Assembly (NCBI RefSeq): GCF_007995215.1
Contig: NZ_VCDK01000006.1
Span: 496,001 to 560,000 of the forward strand
DNA length: 64,000 nucleotides
DNA from: Shimia ponticola
GTDB lineage: Bacteria > Pseudomonadota > Alphaproteobacteria > Rhodobacterales > Rhodobacteraceae
Direction of reading: 5' to 3'
Below the pieces are notes generated by a model. That model searched no databases. It was not told the origin of the DNA and saw only the letters and a list, made by a program, of their open reading frames with translations. The translations under genes and the position numbers were made by a program. Below, in pieces: positions 1 through 9,049 of this stretch (positions are counted from its first letter, which is position 1; every line of letters begins with the position of its first letter).

Positions 1-840
1 GGCGTGGATTTTGAAATCTACGGCAAGGACCACGGCACCAATGGCCCGATCTATGACCGCATTTGCACAATCCTGGGGCAAAAGGCGCCAGAGCATTACG
101 TCTATGAGCTGTTCCTTGATGAGAACGGGCAGAAGATTTCCAAGACATCTGGCAATGGCGTGTCGATTGACGAATGGCTGACTTACGCGTCCGACAAATC
201 GCTCAGCTATTTCATGTATCAGAAGCCGCGCACGGCGAAGCGGCTCTTCTTTGATGTGATCCCAAAGGCGGTGGATGAGTATCATCAGCAATTGCGCGCC
301 TACGCGGATCAAGACATCGACAAGAAGCTGGCGAACCCGGTGTTCCATATCCACGGGCACAACGTGCCTGAGTCTACGCTGATCGTTCCGTTTGGGATGC
401 TCTTGAACCTTGCTTCGGTATCCGGGGCCGAGACGAAAGACACGCTTTGGGGCTTCCTGCAACGCTATGCCCCGGATGCCACGCCCGAGACCCATCCTGA
501 CATGGATGAAGCCGCCGGATTTGCTGTGCGGTACTACAATGACTTTGTGAAGCCGGCGAAAGTGTTCCGCGCGCCGACGGATCAAGAGCGCGAGGCGCTT
601 GAGGCGTTGCGGGCGGAGCTTGTGGCCTATGACGGGCCGCTGGAGGATGAAGCGCTGCAATCCATTGTTTATGCCATGGGCCGCGATCGCTTTGACCCGC
701 TTCGTAACTGGTTCAAGGCGCTTTACGAAATCCTGCTGGGGGCCTCGCAGGGTCCACGGTTTGGCGGGTTCATCGCGCTTTATGGTGTGGATGAGACCGT
801 TGCGCTCATCGACAAGGGGCTGGCCGGCGAGCTTGGTTAA
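1..840 (+). CDS. lysK: Lysyl-tRNA synthetase, class I (C-terminal part, truncated by window edge)
   Basis: This is the last 279 residues of a class I lysyl-tRNA synthetase, which charges tRNA-Lys with lysine in the cytosol. The full family protein is about 520 residues, so the N-terminal half lies outside the window. The reading frame is open to base 1, and the GTG at base 4 is an internal valine. The signature visible is KISKTSGNG, the class I KMSKS-type ATP-binding loop, followed by the alpha-helical anticodon-binding region typical of class I LysRS. Alphaproteobacteria commonly use class I LysRS in place of the class II enzyme. A GC-rich palindrome (848-867) starts 7 bases after the stop. 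Identification is secure. Confidence 0.96.
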   Translation, partial: GVDFEIYGKDHGTNGPIYDRICTILGQKAPEHYVYELFLDENGQKISKTSGNGVSIDEWLTYASDKSLSYFMYQKPRTAKRLFFDVIPKAVDEYHQQLRAYADQDIDKKLANPVFHIHGHNVPESTLIVPFGMLLNLASVSGAETKDTLWGFLQRYAPDATPETHPDMDEAAGFAVRYYNDFVKPAKVFRAPTDQEREALEALRAELVAYDGPLEDEALQSIVYAMGRDRFDPLRNWFKALYEILLGASQGPRFGGFIALYGVDETVALIDKGLAGELG

Positions 841-847
841 GTGTGGC

Positions 848-867
848 GGTGCGTGTGAACACGCACC
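848..867. repeat. REP-like palindrome GGTGCGTG-N4-CACGCACC after lysK
   Basis: Perfect 8-bp inverted repeat with the tetraloop TGAA, starting 7 bases past the lysK stop codon. The same stem with a different loop (CCTG) occurs at 52721-52740 after aspS. It could act as a 3'-end hairpin that stabilises or terminates the mRNA. No T-tract follows, so intrinsic termination is not supported. Related single-arm sequence (ACGCACCCCCTACG) lies near 1404-1417. Confidence 0.6.
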
Positions 868-973
868 CTACACCTGCCTATTTGTAGGTGCCCGATGCCT
901 CGCAGCACGAGGCCGTGATTTGACGGATGCAACACACGCGTTAGCCTTCTTGGGATATCCAGGAGGTTCGCCA

Positions 974-1387
974 ATGTTACGTTTTGCTCTTTTGATCGCC
1001 GTGTTTCTGGGATTTGCCGCGCCTTTGGCCGCGCAAACGCAGTCTGATTCAGACGGGATCCAATCCACGATCACCGCGCAGATGGAGGCGTTCAAGGCCG
1101 ATGATTTCGCGCAGGCGTTTAGCTATGCCGCCCCGAATATCAAAGGGATGTTCGGCACTGCTGACCGATTTGGCATGATGGTCCGCAATGGCTATCCGAT
1201 GGTCCATCGCCCGGCGGATGTGCGGTATTTGGAACTGCGCGAGCTGGGCGGGCGGCTTTGGCAAAAGGTCCAAGTACAGGACGCTGACGGCACGTTTCAC
1301 TATCTGGACTACGGGATGGTTCCCACAGACCAAGGCTGGCAGATCGCTGCCGTTCAATTCCTGCCAGCGCCGGATGTAGGTGTTTGA
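974..1387 (+). CDS. Secreted DUF4864-like protein
   Basis: A 137-residue protein starting at the ATG at 974, preceded by a strong AGGAGG seven bases upstream (961-966). Residues 1-20 form a Sec signal peptide ending in APLAAQ, so the product is probably periplasmic. The rest resembles the DUF4864 family, small alpha+beta proteins of NTF2-like appearance: an N-terminal helix (QSTITAQMEAFKADDFAQAF) followed by strands, with a conserved GMFG segment. No catalytic residues can be assigned. It lies between lysK and a beta-helix protein with its own ribosome site, so it is probably a single-gene unit. Function is unknown. Confidence 0.8.
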   Translation: MLRFALLIAVFLGFAAPLAAQTQSDSDGIQSTITAQMEAFKADDFAQAFSYAAPNIKGMFGTADRFGMMVRNGYPMVHRPADVRYLELRELGGRLWQKVQVQDADGTFHYLDYGMVPTDQGWQIAAVQFLPAPDVGV

Positions 1388-1547
1388 GGCACATTCAGCG
1401 TTACGCACCCCCTACGTGTGATTAACCAATAGGGCGTACCCCTGCGCCCCATCGGCGCGGCGTTTGCTGCGCGACACTCAAAACTGAGCCTCCGTCGGTC
1501 GCGGGGGCGGTCCGTCTTGGGGCCGAGAGCGACCGAAGGGGACCTTC

Positions 1548-3839
1548 ATGAGCATTACACTTACCCAAGGCGTGACGATCATGCCGCCAGCGTTCGAGGA
1601 TGGGCTGGACGTTTGGTCGAGCGGGAACGGGCGGCCATCAGACCCGACCTATGACACGGCCACCAACGCGGCTTTTGTGCCCGCGGATCAGGACTTTGGC
1701 GGTTGTCTCGAAATTCAGAAACAGGCAACGACGACCAAGCTGCGCTACACAGGTGAGACGCCCATCCTGCCGGGGTGTTATTTTCAGATCCGGGCGCGGG
1801 TTAAGCTCATCAGCGGGATCTTTCCATCCGTACGTGTGGCAGCATGGGCCGGTGCCGCAGGGGGCGCACATGTCGTCAGCGTCGATCAGACAGGGCCGTC
1901 TACCTTGCTGAGCACTTATGGAAAGGTGGTTGAGGTCAGCGCGATCGTCGGGACCGGAGATCGACCGGGCGTAGACATGCCGTGGGGGCGCGAGCCTCTC
2001 TTTGGTCACTTTGGGATTGATCTGACAGGGCCAAACGGCGGCGTTGTGCGGGTCGATGACCTTGTGATTGAGGATGTGACCAACCTCTTCCAAAATAGCC
2101 TTCTGGGGCGGGTCGACGTGTTGGATTACGGCGCCGTACCAGACGGCACCACAGACAGTCGTGATGCGTTCGAGGCGGCCGATCAGGCCGCTGAGGGTCG
2201 CGAAGTCTACATTCCTAGCGGCGAATTCTTTATCGGCGATCACCTGACGCTGGACAACAAGGCCGAGTTTCATGGCACGATCACGATGCCAACGGACAAG
2301 CGGCTGATCCTGAAAAAGAACTACAACCTTCCTGCTTATATCGACGCTTTTGGCGATGAGGTTCTGGCCTTCAAAAAGGCCTTTCAGGCTCTGATCGGGT
2401 TCAACGATCACTCTGCGCTCGACATGGGCGGGCGGCGGATTTTCTTGCAAGAGCCGCTGGATATGCAGGCCGCGGTTGCAACGTCTGATAATTTCACGGT
2501 GCGGCGGGCGATCCGGAATGGACAGTTCAGCTGTCAGGCCAGCCCGGCATGGGACACAGATTTGCAGACCTCGCAGGCGACTTACAGCGTGAGTACGCCC
2601 AAAAAGCTGACCAATGTGACAAACGTGGCGAACATACCCATCGGGTCACTGGTCGAAGGTGTGGGCGTTGGGCGGGAAGTCTATGTTCAGGACCGCGATT
2701 TAAGCAATCAGACGATCACCCTGACGCAAGCGCTCTATGGCGCGGCGGGCACGCAGATATTTACCTTCAAGCGGTTCAAGTATGCTTTGGATTTCAGCGG
2801 CTTTGACGAGTTGTCGAAATTCGTGATAGACGAGGTGGACCTGAGCTGCAACTCGACCGCGAGCGGCATCCTTTTGCCGCGCAATGGGTCCGCGTTTCAG
2901 CTGGTGAACTCTGCCATGACACGGCCCAAGGACCGGGGCATCACCTCTGCCGGTCGGGGGTGTCAGGGGCTGACGGTGCATTCGACGCGATGGACTTCGT
3001 CAGAAGTGAATGTACCGGTACCGGACCGCGTGTCGATCGGTCTGAATGTGAATTCCAACGATGCAATCATCCGCGATAACCTGATCATCCGGTTCAAGCA
3101 TTTCGCGGTCATTGGCGGCGGCAGTTCGATCATCAATGGCAATCACTGGTTCCAAGGGGACGGGCAGGCCAACGGTGTGCGTGAGGGCGGCATCGTGTTT
3201 TGTTCGACGAACATCACGACCTTGGTCACCAGCAATTACATCGACAACAATTTTATCGAGTGGACGAACGAGTACGAAGCCGAACCTGAGAATGCCAACC
3301 AGTTCAGTTTCGGTGGGCTGACGATTACGGGTAATTTCTTTGTCTGTAGCGAGGTTGCACCCTGGTTCCGCTTTATCGTGATCAAGCCTTATGGTCCGGG
3401 ACACCGCATTCGCGGCCTGTCTGTGATCGGCAACGTGTTCCGGGCGATTGGCGGCCGGATTGATCGGGTGGATGGCGTCGATACGACATTCTCTGACCTG
3501 AATTATACGGCGATGAAGAACATCACGTTTGAGGGCAATTCCTTTGATAACGTCGATGCGCCGGTGAAGAATCCCTTGCGCGGGTCACATGAGGAAACGT
3601 CGGACCAATCCACGTGGCGGATCGGGCTGTCGCCGAACCTGCCTTTTGGCGGGCATGCTCGCTGGGTTGAAAGCCTGCAACCGATTGCGCGGATTTCCAA
3701 TGGGTCGGGGCAGCGGGTCAAGGAATTGCCCTATGCGTTGACGGGGCAGGGGCCGGATGACGATGAGCTTCACATCAAATGGTCAGAGGCCTGCAAAGGC
3801 AAGGTCACCTATGTCGCGCGGATGGATAACCCGGAGTGA
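1548..3839 (+). CDS. Right-handed beta-helix protein (pectate-lyase superfamily / GH28-related)
   Basis: A 763-residue protein starting at ATG 1548. An N-terminal region of roughly 185 residues looks like a beta-sandwich carbohydrate-binding module (GCYFQIRARVKL, VRVDDLVIED). It is followed by the typical opening of pectate-lyase-3/GH28-like beta-helices, DVLDYGAVPDGTTDSRDAF near residue 190, and then many asparagine-rich turns (SNDAIIRDNLIIRFKHF, IIDNNFIEW) that form parallel-helix coils. No classical signal peptide is present, as is common for phage-tail-spike and exopolysaccharide-modifying members. It could cleave or bind a polysaccharide, but the substrate cannot be read from sequence. 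It stands alone: the flanking genes are unrelated and the next gene on the opposite strand ends directly at its stop codon. Confidence 0.78.
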   Translation: MSITLTQGVTIMPPAFEDGLDVWSSGNGRPSDPTYDTATNAAFVPADQDFGGCLEIQKQATTTKLRYTGETPILPGCYFQIRARVKLISGIFPSVRVAAWAGAAGGAHVVSVDQTGPSTLLSTYGKVVEVSAIVGTGDRPGVDMPWGREPLFGHFGIDLTGPNGGVVRVDDLVIEDVTNLFQNSLLGRVDVLDYGAVPDGTTDSRDAFEAADQAAEGREVYIPSGEFFIGDHLTLDNKAEFHGTITMPTDKRLILKKNYNLPAYIDAFGDEVLAFKKAFQALIGFNDHSALDMGGRRIFLQEPLDMQAAVATSDNFTVRRAIRNGQFSCQASPAWDTDLQTSQATYSVSTPKKLTNVTNVANIPIGSLVEGVGVGREVYVQDRDLSNQTITLTQALYGAAGTQIFTFKRFKYALDFSGFDELSKFVIDEVDLSCNSTASGILLPRNGSAFQLVNSAMTRPKDRGITSAGRGCQGLTVHSTRWTSSEVNVPVPDRVSIGLNVNSNDAIIRDNLIIRFKHFAVIGGGSSIINGNHWFQGDGQANGVREGGIVFCSTNITTLVTSNYIDNNFIEWTNEYEAEPENANQFSFGGLTITGNFFVCSEVAPWFRFIVIKPYGPGHRIRGLSVIGNVFRAIGGRIDRVDGVDTTFSDLNYTAMKNITFEGNSFDNVDAPVKNPLRGSHEETSDQSTWRIGLSPNLPFGGHARWVESLQPIARISNGSGQRVKELPYALTGQGPDDDELHIKWSEACKGKVTYVARMDNPE

Positions 3840-4304
3840 TCACATCAGGTCTTTGGGGCTGAGGCGGAAGGCCTTGCCAAAGCCGCCATTGAGCATGCCG
3901 TGTTGGATCGAAAACTGAACAACACGAAAATCGGTAAAATCATAGTAGAGCTGCGCCTTTGGGCGGTGGGCAAGGTAGGCGTCGCGCAGCGCTGCCTTGT
4001 CCGCGACTGTGGCCTGCGCGGACAGGGTGAGCCGCGGGTGGGTCAGCGGGTCACCCTTGTCGCCCGGAACACCGAGCAAGAGCGAACATCTAGGGTCCGC
4101 ATCAAGAGCCTGAGTGTGATCGGAGAGCGTTGAAATCAGACTATAGGCTGCGCCATCCATCCACAAAAACGCGATCCGGGTCACGTTGGGTGCCCCTGTT
4201 TCGTCTAGCACTGCGAGCGCCGCGTGCGTTTCGGTCAGGAGACGGGCGGTCAATTCGCGTGCTTCATCATCGACCGGGCGGAAGGGGGATGTCTTTTCAG
4301 CCAT
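3840..4304 (-). CDS. Pyridoxamine 5'-phosphate oxidase-fold (HugZ-like FMN-binding) protein
   Basis: A 154-residue protein starting at the ATG at 4304 (MAEKTSPFRP). A longer in-frame start at 4373 exists but would lie mostly inside the upstream gene. The core LLTETHAALAVLDETGAPNVTRIAF...SLISTLSDHTQALDADPRCSLLLG matches the split-barrel FMN-binding fold of PNPOx-like proteins, especially the HugZ/heme-utilisation branch. The sequence gives no proof of heme binding. It overlaps the 3' end of the upstream gene (stop at 4297-4299) by 8 bp, which suggests translational coupling. Its stop abuts the beta-helix gene in a tail-to-tail arrangement. Fold assignment is good; substrate is unknown. Confidence 0.82.
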   Translation of the reverse strand: MAEKTSPFRPVDDEARELTARLLTETHAALAVLDETGAPNVTRIAFLWMDGAAYSLISTLSDHTQALDADPRCSLLLGVPGDKGDPLTHPRLTLSAQATVADKAALRDAYLAHRPKAQLYYDFTDFRVVQFSIQHGMLNGGFGKAFRLSPKDLM

Positions 4305-4752
4305 GGGTGATGTCCATGCGAACCTGCGCCACGGGTTGTGGAGTGCAGGTGCGGAACGGCTGCATTGGGGCATCCACTGCGCTTAGGTCGAATGGAACTT
4401 CGCGCCCGGCGAGAGACGCGATGGCGGTTTCGTTAAATTCCATTCCGTTCAGCACGTTGCCAAAGCCTCGGTCAACGACTGTGACGGCGCGATTGTCATC
4501 GCTTAGCACGTGCTGGTTCGTGGTGATACGAAGAGGATTATCGCCAATGAACGCGATTGTGAAAACAGGTCCTTCTGGCCATGGCGTAGGCGTGGTGATG
4601 GTGATCGAATAGATCGGGCCCTCTGGATCGTGGGTGAGAGTAACAGCCACCTCTGATTGCTGATCTTCGAGAACGCATATCGGGCCGAGGCTCACATCCC
4701 ATGCGGCAGCGGGCGTTGCGCAAAGCGCAAAAAGGCAAGCAATCATTCGCAT
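4297..4752 (-). CDS. Secreted hypothetical protein
   Basis: A 151-residue protein with a clear Sec signal peptide (MRMIACLFALCATPAAAW), cleaved after AAA or nearby. The mature part is beta-rich (SEVAVTLTHDPEGPIYSITI, PVFTIAFIGDNPLRITTN) and holds two cysteines (CVLED near the start, RTCTPQ near the end) that could form a disulfide in the periplasm. No known domain is recognised. A second in-frame ATG at 4746 is an alternative start. It is the first gene of a two-gene unit with the FMN-fold protein, which it overlaps by 8 bp. Confidence 0.72.
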   Translation of the reverse strand: MRMIACLFALCATPAAAWDVSLGPICVLEDQQSEVAVTLTHDPEGPIYSITITTPTPWPEGPVFTIAFIGDNPLRITTNQHVLSDDNRAVTVVDRGFGNVLNGMEFNETAIASLAGREVPFDLSAVDAPMQPFRTCTPQPVAQVRMDITHG

Positions 4753-4857
4753 AACCAGAGGGTAGCGTTCGGGATAGCGATGCCAAGACTGATTGGCTGT
4801 CTTGATGGCAGCACTACGTTGCTGCGCTCAGTCATCTTCCGATTAAGGATCACGCTC

Positions 4858-5331
4858 ATGAGTTTACCGCCTGAAAACGTGCAGGACTATCCGAGGCCGC
4901 CATTGGTTGAGCCGTTTGATGGCCGCATTCAGGTGACCTTGGGTGGTGTTGAGATCGTGTCGACGACTGATGCATGGCGCGTGTGTGAAACGCATCATGC
5001 GCCGACCTATTACATCCCGCCGGACGCCTTCGAGAATGTCGAGATGCTACCAGCGCGGGGGCAAAGCTGGTGCGAATGGAAAGGGCAGGCGCGATACGTA
5101 TCCTTGCGCGCGGGCGGTATCACAGCACAACGGTGCGCGTGGGCCTATGATCGACCGACCCCGCGATTTGCAGGGATTGCTGGATTCTACGCAATTTACC
5201 CTGAGACAATGGAGCAATGCCGCGTTGCTGGCGAAATCGCGATGCCGCAACCCGGCAGCTTTTATGGTGGCTGGGTGACGTCGAACCTGATTGGGATTGT
5301 GAAGGGCGGGCCCGGAACCGAAGGCTGGTGA
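4858..5331 (+). CDS. DUF427 domain protein
   Basis: A 157-residue DUF427-family protein. The start at ATG 4858 is chosen because AAGGA (4845-4849) precedes it by eight bases and the family begins near here. The frame is open further upstream to 4657, but that stretch is antisense to the neighbouring gene. DUF427 features seen: RIQVTLGGVEIVSTTDAWRVCETHHAPTYYIPP and WCEWKGQARYV...CAWAYDRPTPRFAGIAGFYAIYP. The family adopts a beta-tent-like fold of unknown biochemical role. A perfect 9-bp inverted repeat brackets the stop codon (5307-5340). Cytosolic; function not known. Confidence 0.88.
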   Translation: MSLPPENVQDYPRPPLVEPFDGRIQVTLGGVEIVSTTDAWRVCETHHAPTYYIPPDAFENVEMLPARGQSWCEWKGQARYVSLRAGGITAQRCAWAYDRPTPRFAGIAGFYAIYPETMEQCRVAGEIAMPQPGSFYGGWVTSNLIGIVKGGPGTEGW

Positions 5332-5340
5332 CCGGGCCCG
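5307..5340. terminator. GC-rich hairpin between convergent genes
   Basis: Perfect inverted repeat CGGGCCCGG (5307-5315) / CCGGGCCCG (5332-5340) with a 16-nt loop that includes the stop codon of the DUF427 gene. The next gene on the opposite strand ends at 5347, so the hairpin sits exactly where both transcripts finish. There is no T-tract on either side. It is therefore a stem that may protect 3' ends or assist termination, not a textbook intrinsic terminator. Confidence 0.5.
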
Positions 5341-5346
5341 TCCTGT

Positions 5347-5817
5347 TCACGCGTCCGCGATAAATCGACTGCGTGCCGCGCTCCAGATCGCAAGGCCGAC
5401 AAGTGTCAGCGTCGCCCCGGACAGCGCGACCACCAGCACACTAGCCAGCGCCGCCTTTAGACCATAATCGGCCCATTCAGCGGCGCTGTGTGCGCTTACC
5501 GGAAGGGCGAACATGATCAGGACCGCCACGACCTGAAGAACGGCGCTACCGCCCAAAAGAAGGGTCGCAGCGCCACGTTTATCCTGCCAACTCAGAATGG
5601 CCGAGCCCGCAAGGGCAGCAACGCTGAGCGTGGCCAACGTAGAAAACGCGATCCCACCTGTAGCAGTTTCAATGGCACTGGCAGCCTGCAAGGCAACTTC
5701 CGGGTCACCTGACGGCAAACCCACGCCAATGATCCATAACCAAAACAGATTTCCGCCGAACCACACAGCGGCGATCAAAAGAGAAAGCGCCAAAGACAGG
5801 CGCAGCAGTATACCCAT
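5347..5817 (-). CDS. Small integral membrane protein, four predicted helices
   Basis: A 156-residue hydrophobic protein with four likely membrane segments: about residues 5-32 (LSLALSLLIAAVWFGGNLFW), 55-75, 84-107 and 122-148. The start ATG at 5817 has AAAGGAG nine bases upstream. The topology resembles DUF4149/CopD-like four-helix membrane proteins, but no family can be named with confidence. It is monocistronic, converging on the DUF427 gene. About 220 bases separate it from the end of uvrB. Confidence 0.72.
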   Translation of the reverse strand: MGILLRLSLALSLLIAAVWFGGNLFWLWIIGVGLPSGDPEVALQAASAIETATGGIAFSTLATLSVAALAGSAILSWQDKRGAATLLLGGSAVLQVVAVLIMFALPVSAHSAAEWADYGLKAALASVLVVALSGATLTLVGLAIWSAARSRFIADA

Positions 5818-6036
5818 TAGCTTGGCTCCTTTGATATGTGGGTCGTCGCAGGTTCTGTGCCGGGTTCAATATGAGAGACGCGTATTCGGCGGCATTGCCG
5901 TAAATTGTCAGAAAAAACGCCAAAAGATTGCCCGTTGGCTCGGCCTAAGCGCGAAAACTGGTCACCCGGTTAAGCCGAGAGATGCCATGGTGGCCTGCGG
6001 GGGGTGATCCCCAACGATACCGTTATGATCAGCGCC

Positions 6037-8235
6037 CTACTTCCGGTAGCGCTTCTTATTGCCGCCCCTTTGACCGGCCCGGCCAGCGGTGCTGCGCCCG
6101 GACGCTTTTTGCGCGTCGTCCACCGCCTTTTCGACGGCGTATTGCCGGGCCAAAGGATCGTCGGCGACGGCGAGGTCGACCGTTTCGAGACGTTTGACTT
6201 CGTCTCGCAGGCGCGCGGCCTCTTCGAATTCGAGGTTTTCGGCGGCCTTGCGCATGTCGTCGCGTAGACCGTCAAGCACCGCCTGAAGATTGCCACCGGC
6301 CAATTGCGGTTCGATTTTCGCCGTGACGCGGGATTGGTCCGTGTCGCCCTGATAGAGCCCGGCCAGCACGTCCTCGACGTTCTTTTTGACGGTTTCAGGT
6401 GTGATCCCGTGTTGTTCGTTATAGGCTAACTGCTTGGCGCGGCGGCGGTTGGTTTCTGCCATCGCGCGTTCCATCGACCCGGTGATCTTGTCCGCGTACA
6501 TGATCACGCGGCCTTCGGCGTTCCGGGCAGCGCGTCCGATGGTCTGCACAAGTGAGGTTTCCGACCGCAGAAAGCCTTCTTTGTCGGCGTCCAGAATGGC
6601 CACCAACCCGCATTCGGGGATGTCTAGGCCCTCTCGCAGCAGGTTGATCCCGACGAGGACATCAAAGGCCCCGAGCCGCAGGTCGCGCAGGATTTCGATC
6701 CGCTCGATCGTGTCGATATCGCTGTGCATGTAGCGGACGCGGATGCCCTGTTCGTGAAGGTATTCTGTGAGGTCCTCTGCCATGCGTTTGGTTAGCGTCG
6801 TGGCGAGCACACGCATGCCGTTCTCGGCAACGCGGCGGATTTCATCCAGAAGGTCGTCGACCTGCGTATCGACGGGACGGATTTCGACCTCGGGGTCCAA
6901 AAGTCCGGTTGGGCGAATGACCTGTTCGGTAAAGACGCCGCCGGTTTGCTCCAACTCCCACGCGGCGGGGGTGGCCGAAACAAAGACGGATTGCGGGCGC
7001 ATCGCGTCCCATTCCTCGAACTTGAGGGGGCGGTTGTCCATGCAAGAGGGCAGGCGGAAGCCGTGTTCGGCCAGCGTGAACTTGCGTCGGTAGTCGCCCC
7101 GATACATCCCGCCGATCTGGGGCACGGAGACGTGGCTTTCATCCGCAAAGACAATCGCGTTGTCTGGGATGAATTCGAACAGCGTTGGCGGCGGTTCGCC
7201 CGGCGCGCGGCCGGTCAGGTAGCGTGAGTAGTTTTCGATGCCATTGCAAACACCCGTCGCCTCTAGCATTTCGATGTCAAAATTCGTGCGCTGCTCAAGC
7301 CGCTGAGCCTCCAGCAGTTTACCTTCGTTCACCAACTGGTTCAGTCGCTCTTTCAGCTCTTTCTTGATGCTCGTGACCGCCTGATTCATCGTGGGGCGCG
7401 GGGTCACATAGTGACTGTTGGCGTATACCCGGATACGTTCGAACGTATCCGATTTCTCGCCAGTGAGCGGGTCAAATTCAGTGATGCCCTCAAGCTCTTC
7501 ACCAAAGAACGACAGCTTCCAAGCCCGATCTTCAAGGTGGGCGGGCCAGATTTCCAGGCTGTCGCCGCGCACGCGGAAGGTGCCACGTTGGAACGCCTGG
7601 TCATTTCGGCGATACTGCTGCGCAATCAAATCGGCCATGACCTTGCGTTGATCATATTCCTTGCCGGCATAGAGATCTTGCGTCATCGCCCCATAGGTTT
7701 CCACAGACCCGATACCGTAAATGCACGATACCGACGCCACGATGATCACATCGTCACGCTCCAGCAGCGCCCGAGTGGCCGAGTGGCGCATCCGGTCGAT
7801 CTGTTCGTTAATCTGGCTTTCTTTTTCGATGTAAGTGTCCGAGCGCGGCACATAGGCCTCGGGTTGGTAGTAGTCGTAGTAGGACACAAAGTATTCGACC
7901 GCATTGTCGGGAAAGAAGCCTTTGAATTCACCATATAACTGCGCGGCCAGCGTCTTGTTCGGGGCAAGGATAATCGCCGGGCGCTGGGTTTCTTCGATAA
8001 TCTTGGCCATCGTGAATGTCTTGCCGGTGCCGGTCGCTCCCAGCAAAACCTGATCGCGTTCACCAGCCAGCACGCCTTGCGACAACTCTTCGATTGCGGT
8101 TGGCTGATCGCCCGCGGCCTGAAACTCCGTGTGCATCTTGAACTCGATGCCGCCTTCCAGCTTTTCGCGCGCGCGCACGTCGCCTGACGGGGCATGCGTC
8201 AGGGCGGGCATCGACTCGGGGGAATTGTTGTGCAT
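6037..8235 (-). CDS. uvrB: Excinuclease ABC subunit B
   Basis: UvrB is the helicase-like damage-verification subunit of nucleotide excision repair and works with UvrA and UvrC. The 732-residue product has the Walker A motif [12 protein letters not shown], the beta-hairpin region [20 protein letters not shown], the DEAD-like DESH motif and the C-terminal UvrC-contacting UVR motif ([17 protein letters not shown]). It ends in a basic tail (GNKKRYRK). The ATG at 8235 is preferred because AAGGAG lies about seven bases upstream. Eight codons more are possible from 8259. The N-terminus is extended by about 30 residues compared with the E. coli protein. No GTTC-N7-GTTC SOS box of the alphaproteobacterial LexA type was found upstream. 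Confidence 0.98.
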   Translation of the reverse strand: MHNNSPESMPALTHAPSGDVRAREKLEGGIEFKMHTEFQAAGDQPTAIEELSQGVLAGERDQVLLGATGTGKTFTMAKIIEETQRPAIILAPNKTLAAQLYGEFKGFFPDNAVEYFVSYYDYYQPEAYVPRSDTYIEKESQINEQIDRMRHSATRALLERDDVIIVASVSCIYGIGSVETYGAMTQDLYAGKEYDQRKVMADLIAQQYRRNDQAFQRGTFRVRGDSLEIWPAHLEDRAWKLSFFGEELEGITEFDPLTGEKSDTFERIRVYANSHYVTPRPTMNQAVTSIKKELKERLNQLVNEGKLLEAQRLEQRTNFDIEMLEATGVCNGIENYSRYLTGRAPGEPPPTLFEFIPDNAIVFADESHVSVPQIGGMYRGDYRRKFTLAEHGFRLPSCMDNRPLKFEEWDAMRPQSVFVSATPAAWELEQTGGVFTEQVIRPTGLLDPEVEIRPVDTQVDDLLDEIRRVAENGMRVLATTLTKRMAEDLTEYLHEQGIRVRYMHSDIDTIERIEILRDLRLGAFDVLVGINLLREGLDIPECGLVAILDADKEGFLRSETSLVQTIGRAARNAEGRVIMYADKITGSMERAMAETNRRRAKQLAYNEQHGITPETVKKNVEDVLAGLYQGDTDQSRVTAKIEPQLAGGNLQAVLDGLRDDMRKAAENLEFEEAARLRDEVKRLETVDLAVADDPLARQYAVEKAVDDAQKASGRSTAGRAGQRGGNKKRYRK

Positions 8236-8648
8236 CAGAGCTCTCCTTGCGGATGTCACAATTTGTGAGTCTTTGAGGCGTTTGCAACCCGGAACAAAAT
8301 TCTCGCTATTTTCGGGGAGGTTGGGCCGGTCGGCGAAACAAGTTTTGTCTATTTCTCAATGACTTGCTGATTTTGGTCGCGGTCGGCCGATGCGGTAAAC
8401 AACTTTGACGTGCATTTTAGGTTTGTGATTTCTCTTTTTTGGCTTACTACTTGTTGGGCAAGCAGCACTGTAGGTGTCCGATCCTCACGCACCCCACTCC
8501 ACCACCCTCGCTTCCGGATCGGACACTTGCATCTTTGCACTTCCCGTCATCCTAGATTTGTCCGCAGCCACCTTGGCGCCGGGACAATGTGCCTCTTGAA
8601 CAAGGCGGCACATTTGCGGATATCACACACAGCAATGATGAGGGTGTG
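8236..8648. other. Intergenic region between uvrB and the complex I subunit gene
   Basis: 413 bases without a convincing gene, carrying the divergent promoters of uvrB and the NDUFS4-like gene. The left part is AT-rich (8330-8460); the right part contains a perfect 11-bp inverted repeat listed separately. A segment ending ACTCCACCA near 8495-8503 resembles a tRNA 3' end, but no cloverleaf can be built. Confidence 0.5.
8474..8526. repeat. Perfect 11-bp inverted repeat, 31-nt loop
   Basis: Arms GTGTCCGATCC (8474-8484) and GGATCGGACAC (8516-8526) are exact reverse complements. The loop is C-rich (CACGCACCCCACTCCACCACC). It sits about 120 bases upstream of the NDUFS4-like gene. It could be a transcript hairpin or a binding site for a dimeric regulator; the sequence does not decide. 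Confidence 0.5.
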
Positions 8649-8960
8649 ATGCGCGCACGAATTTACCAGCCAGCTCGGACAGCGATGTCCTCGGGGACTG
8701 CCAAGACCAAGGAATGGGTGCTGGATTATGCCCCGGCATCAGCACGTGATGTGGACCCATTGATGGGGTGGACATCATCGTCGGACACGCAAAGCCAAGT
8801 GCGGTTGAAGTTTCCAACCAAGGAAGCGGCGCTGGACTATGCCAAGGAAAACGGCATCGACGTGATCGTGCAGGAACCAAAGAAGCGCTCGGCCAATATC
8901 CGCCCGGGCGGCTACGGTGAAAACTTTGCCACGAACCGCCGTGGAGCGTGGACGCACTAA
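8649..8960 (+). CDS. Complex I accessory subunit, NDUFS4-like (ETC complex I subunit)
   Basis: A 103-residue protein of the ETC_C1_NDUFA4/NDUFS4 family, an accessory subunit of NADH:ubiquinone oxidoreductase typical of alphaproteobacteria and mitochondria. The family start [15 protein letters not shown], the central W-x-L-(D/E) segment (EWVLDYAP), the strand [22 protein letters not shown] and the C-terminal [12 protein letters not shown] are all present. The start ATG at 8649 gives the usual family length. The gene stands alone, away from any nuo operon in this window, which is common for this subunit. Confidence 0.93.
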   Translation: MRARIYQPARTAMSSGTAKTKEWVLDYAPASARDVDPLMGWTSSSDTQSQVRLKFPTKEAALDYAKENGIDVIVQEPKKRSANIRPGGYGENFATNRRGAWTH

Positions 8961-9049
8961 GCGCTTTCTGTTGCGCCGTCATCGCCTTGGTTGGCGCGGT
9001 CCCACATCTACCTGACAAGAAGTGTGGCGAGGTGACACCCCCGCCCGTT

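Noticed and set aside
8236-8420. SOS box upstream of uvrB
   Set aside because: No GTTC-N7-GTTC or GAAC-N7-GAAC pair is present in the upstream region.
8450-8503. tRNA-like 3' end (ACTCCACCA) upstream of the complex I subunit gene
   Set aside because: T-loop spacing is wrong and no D-arm, anticodon arm or matching acceptor stem exists upstream, where the sequence is AT-rich.
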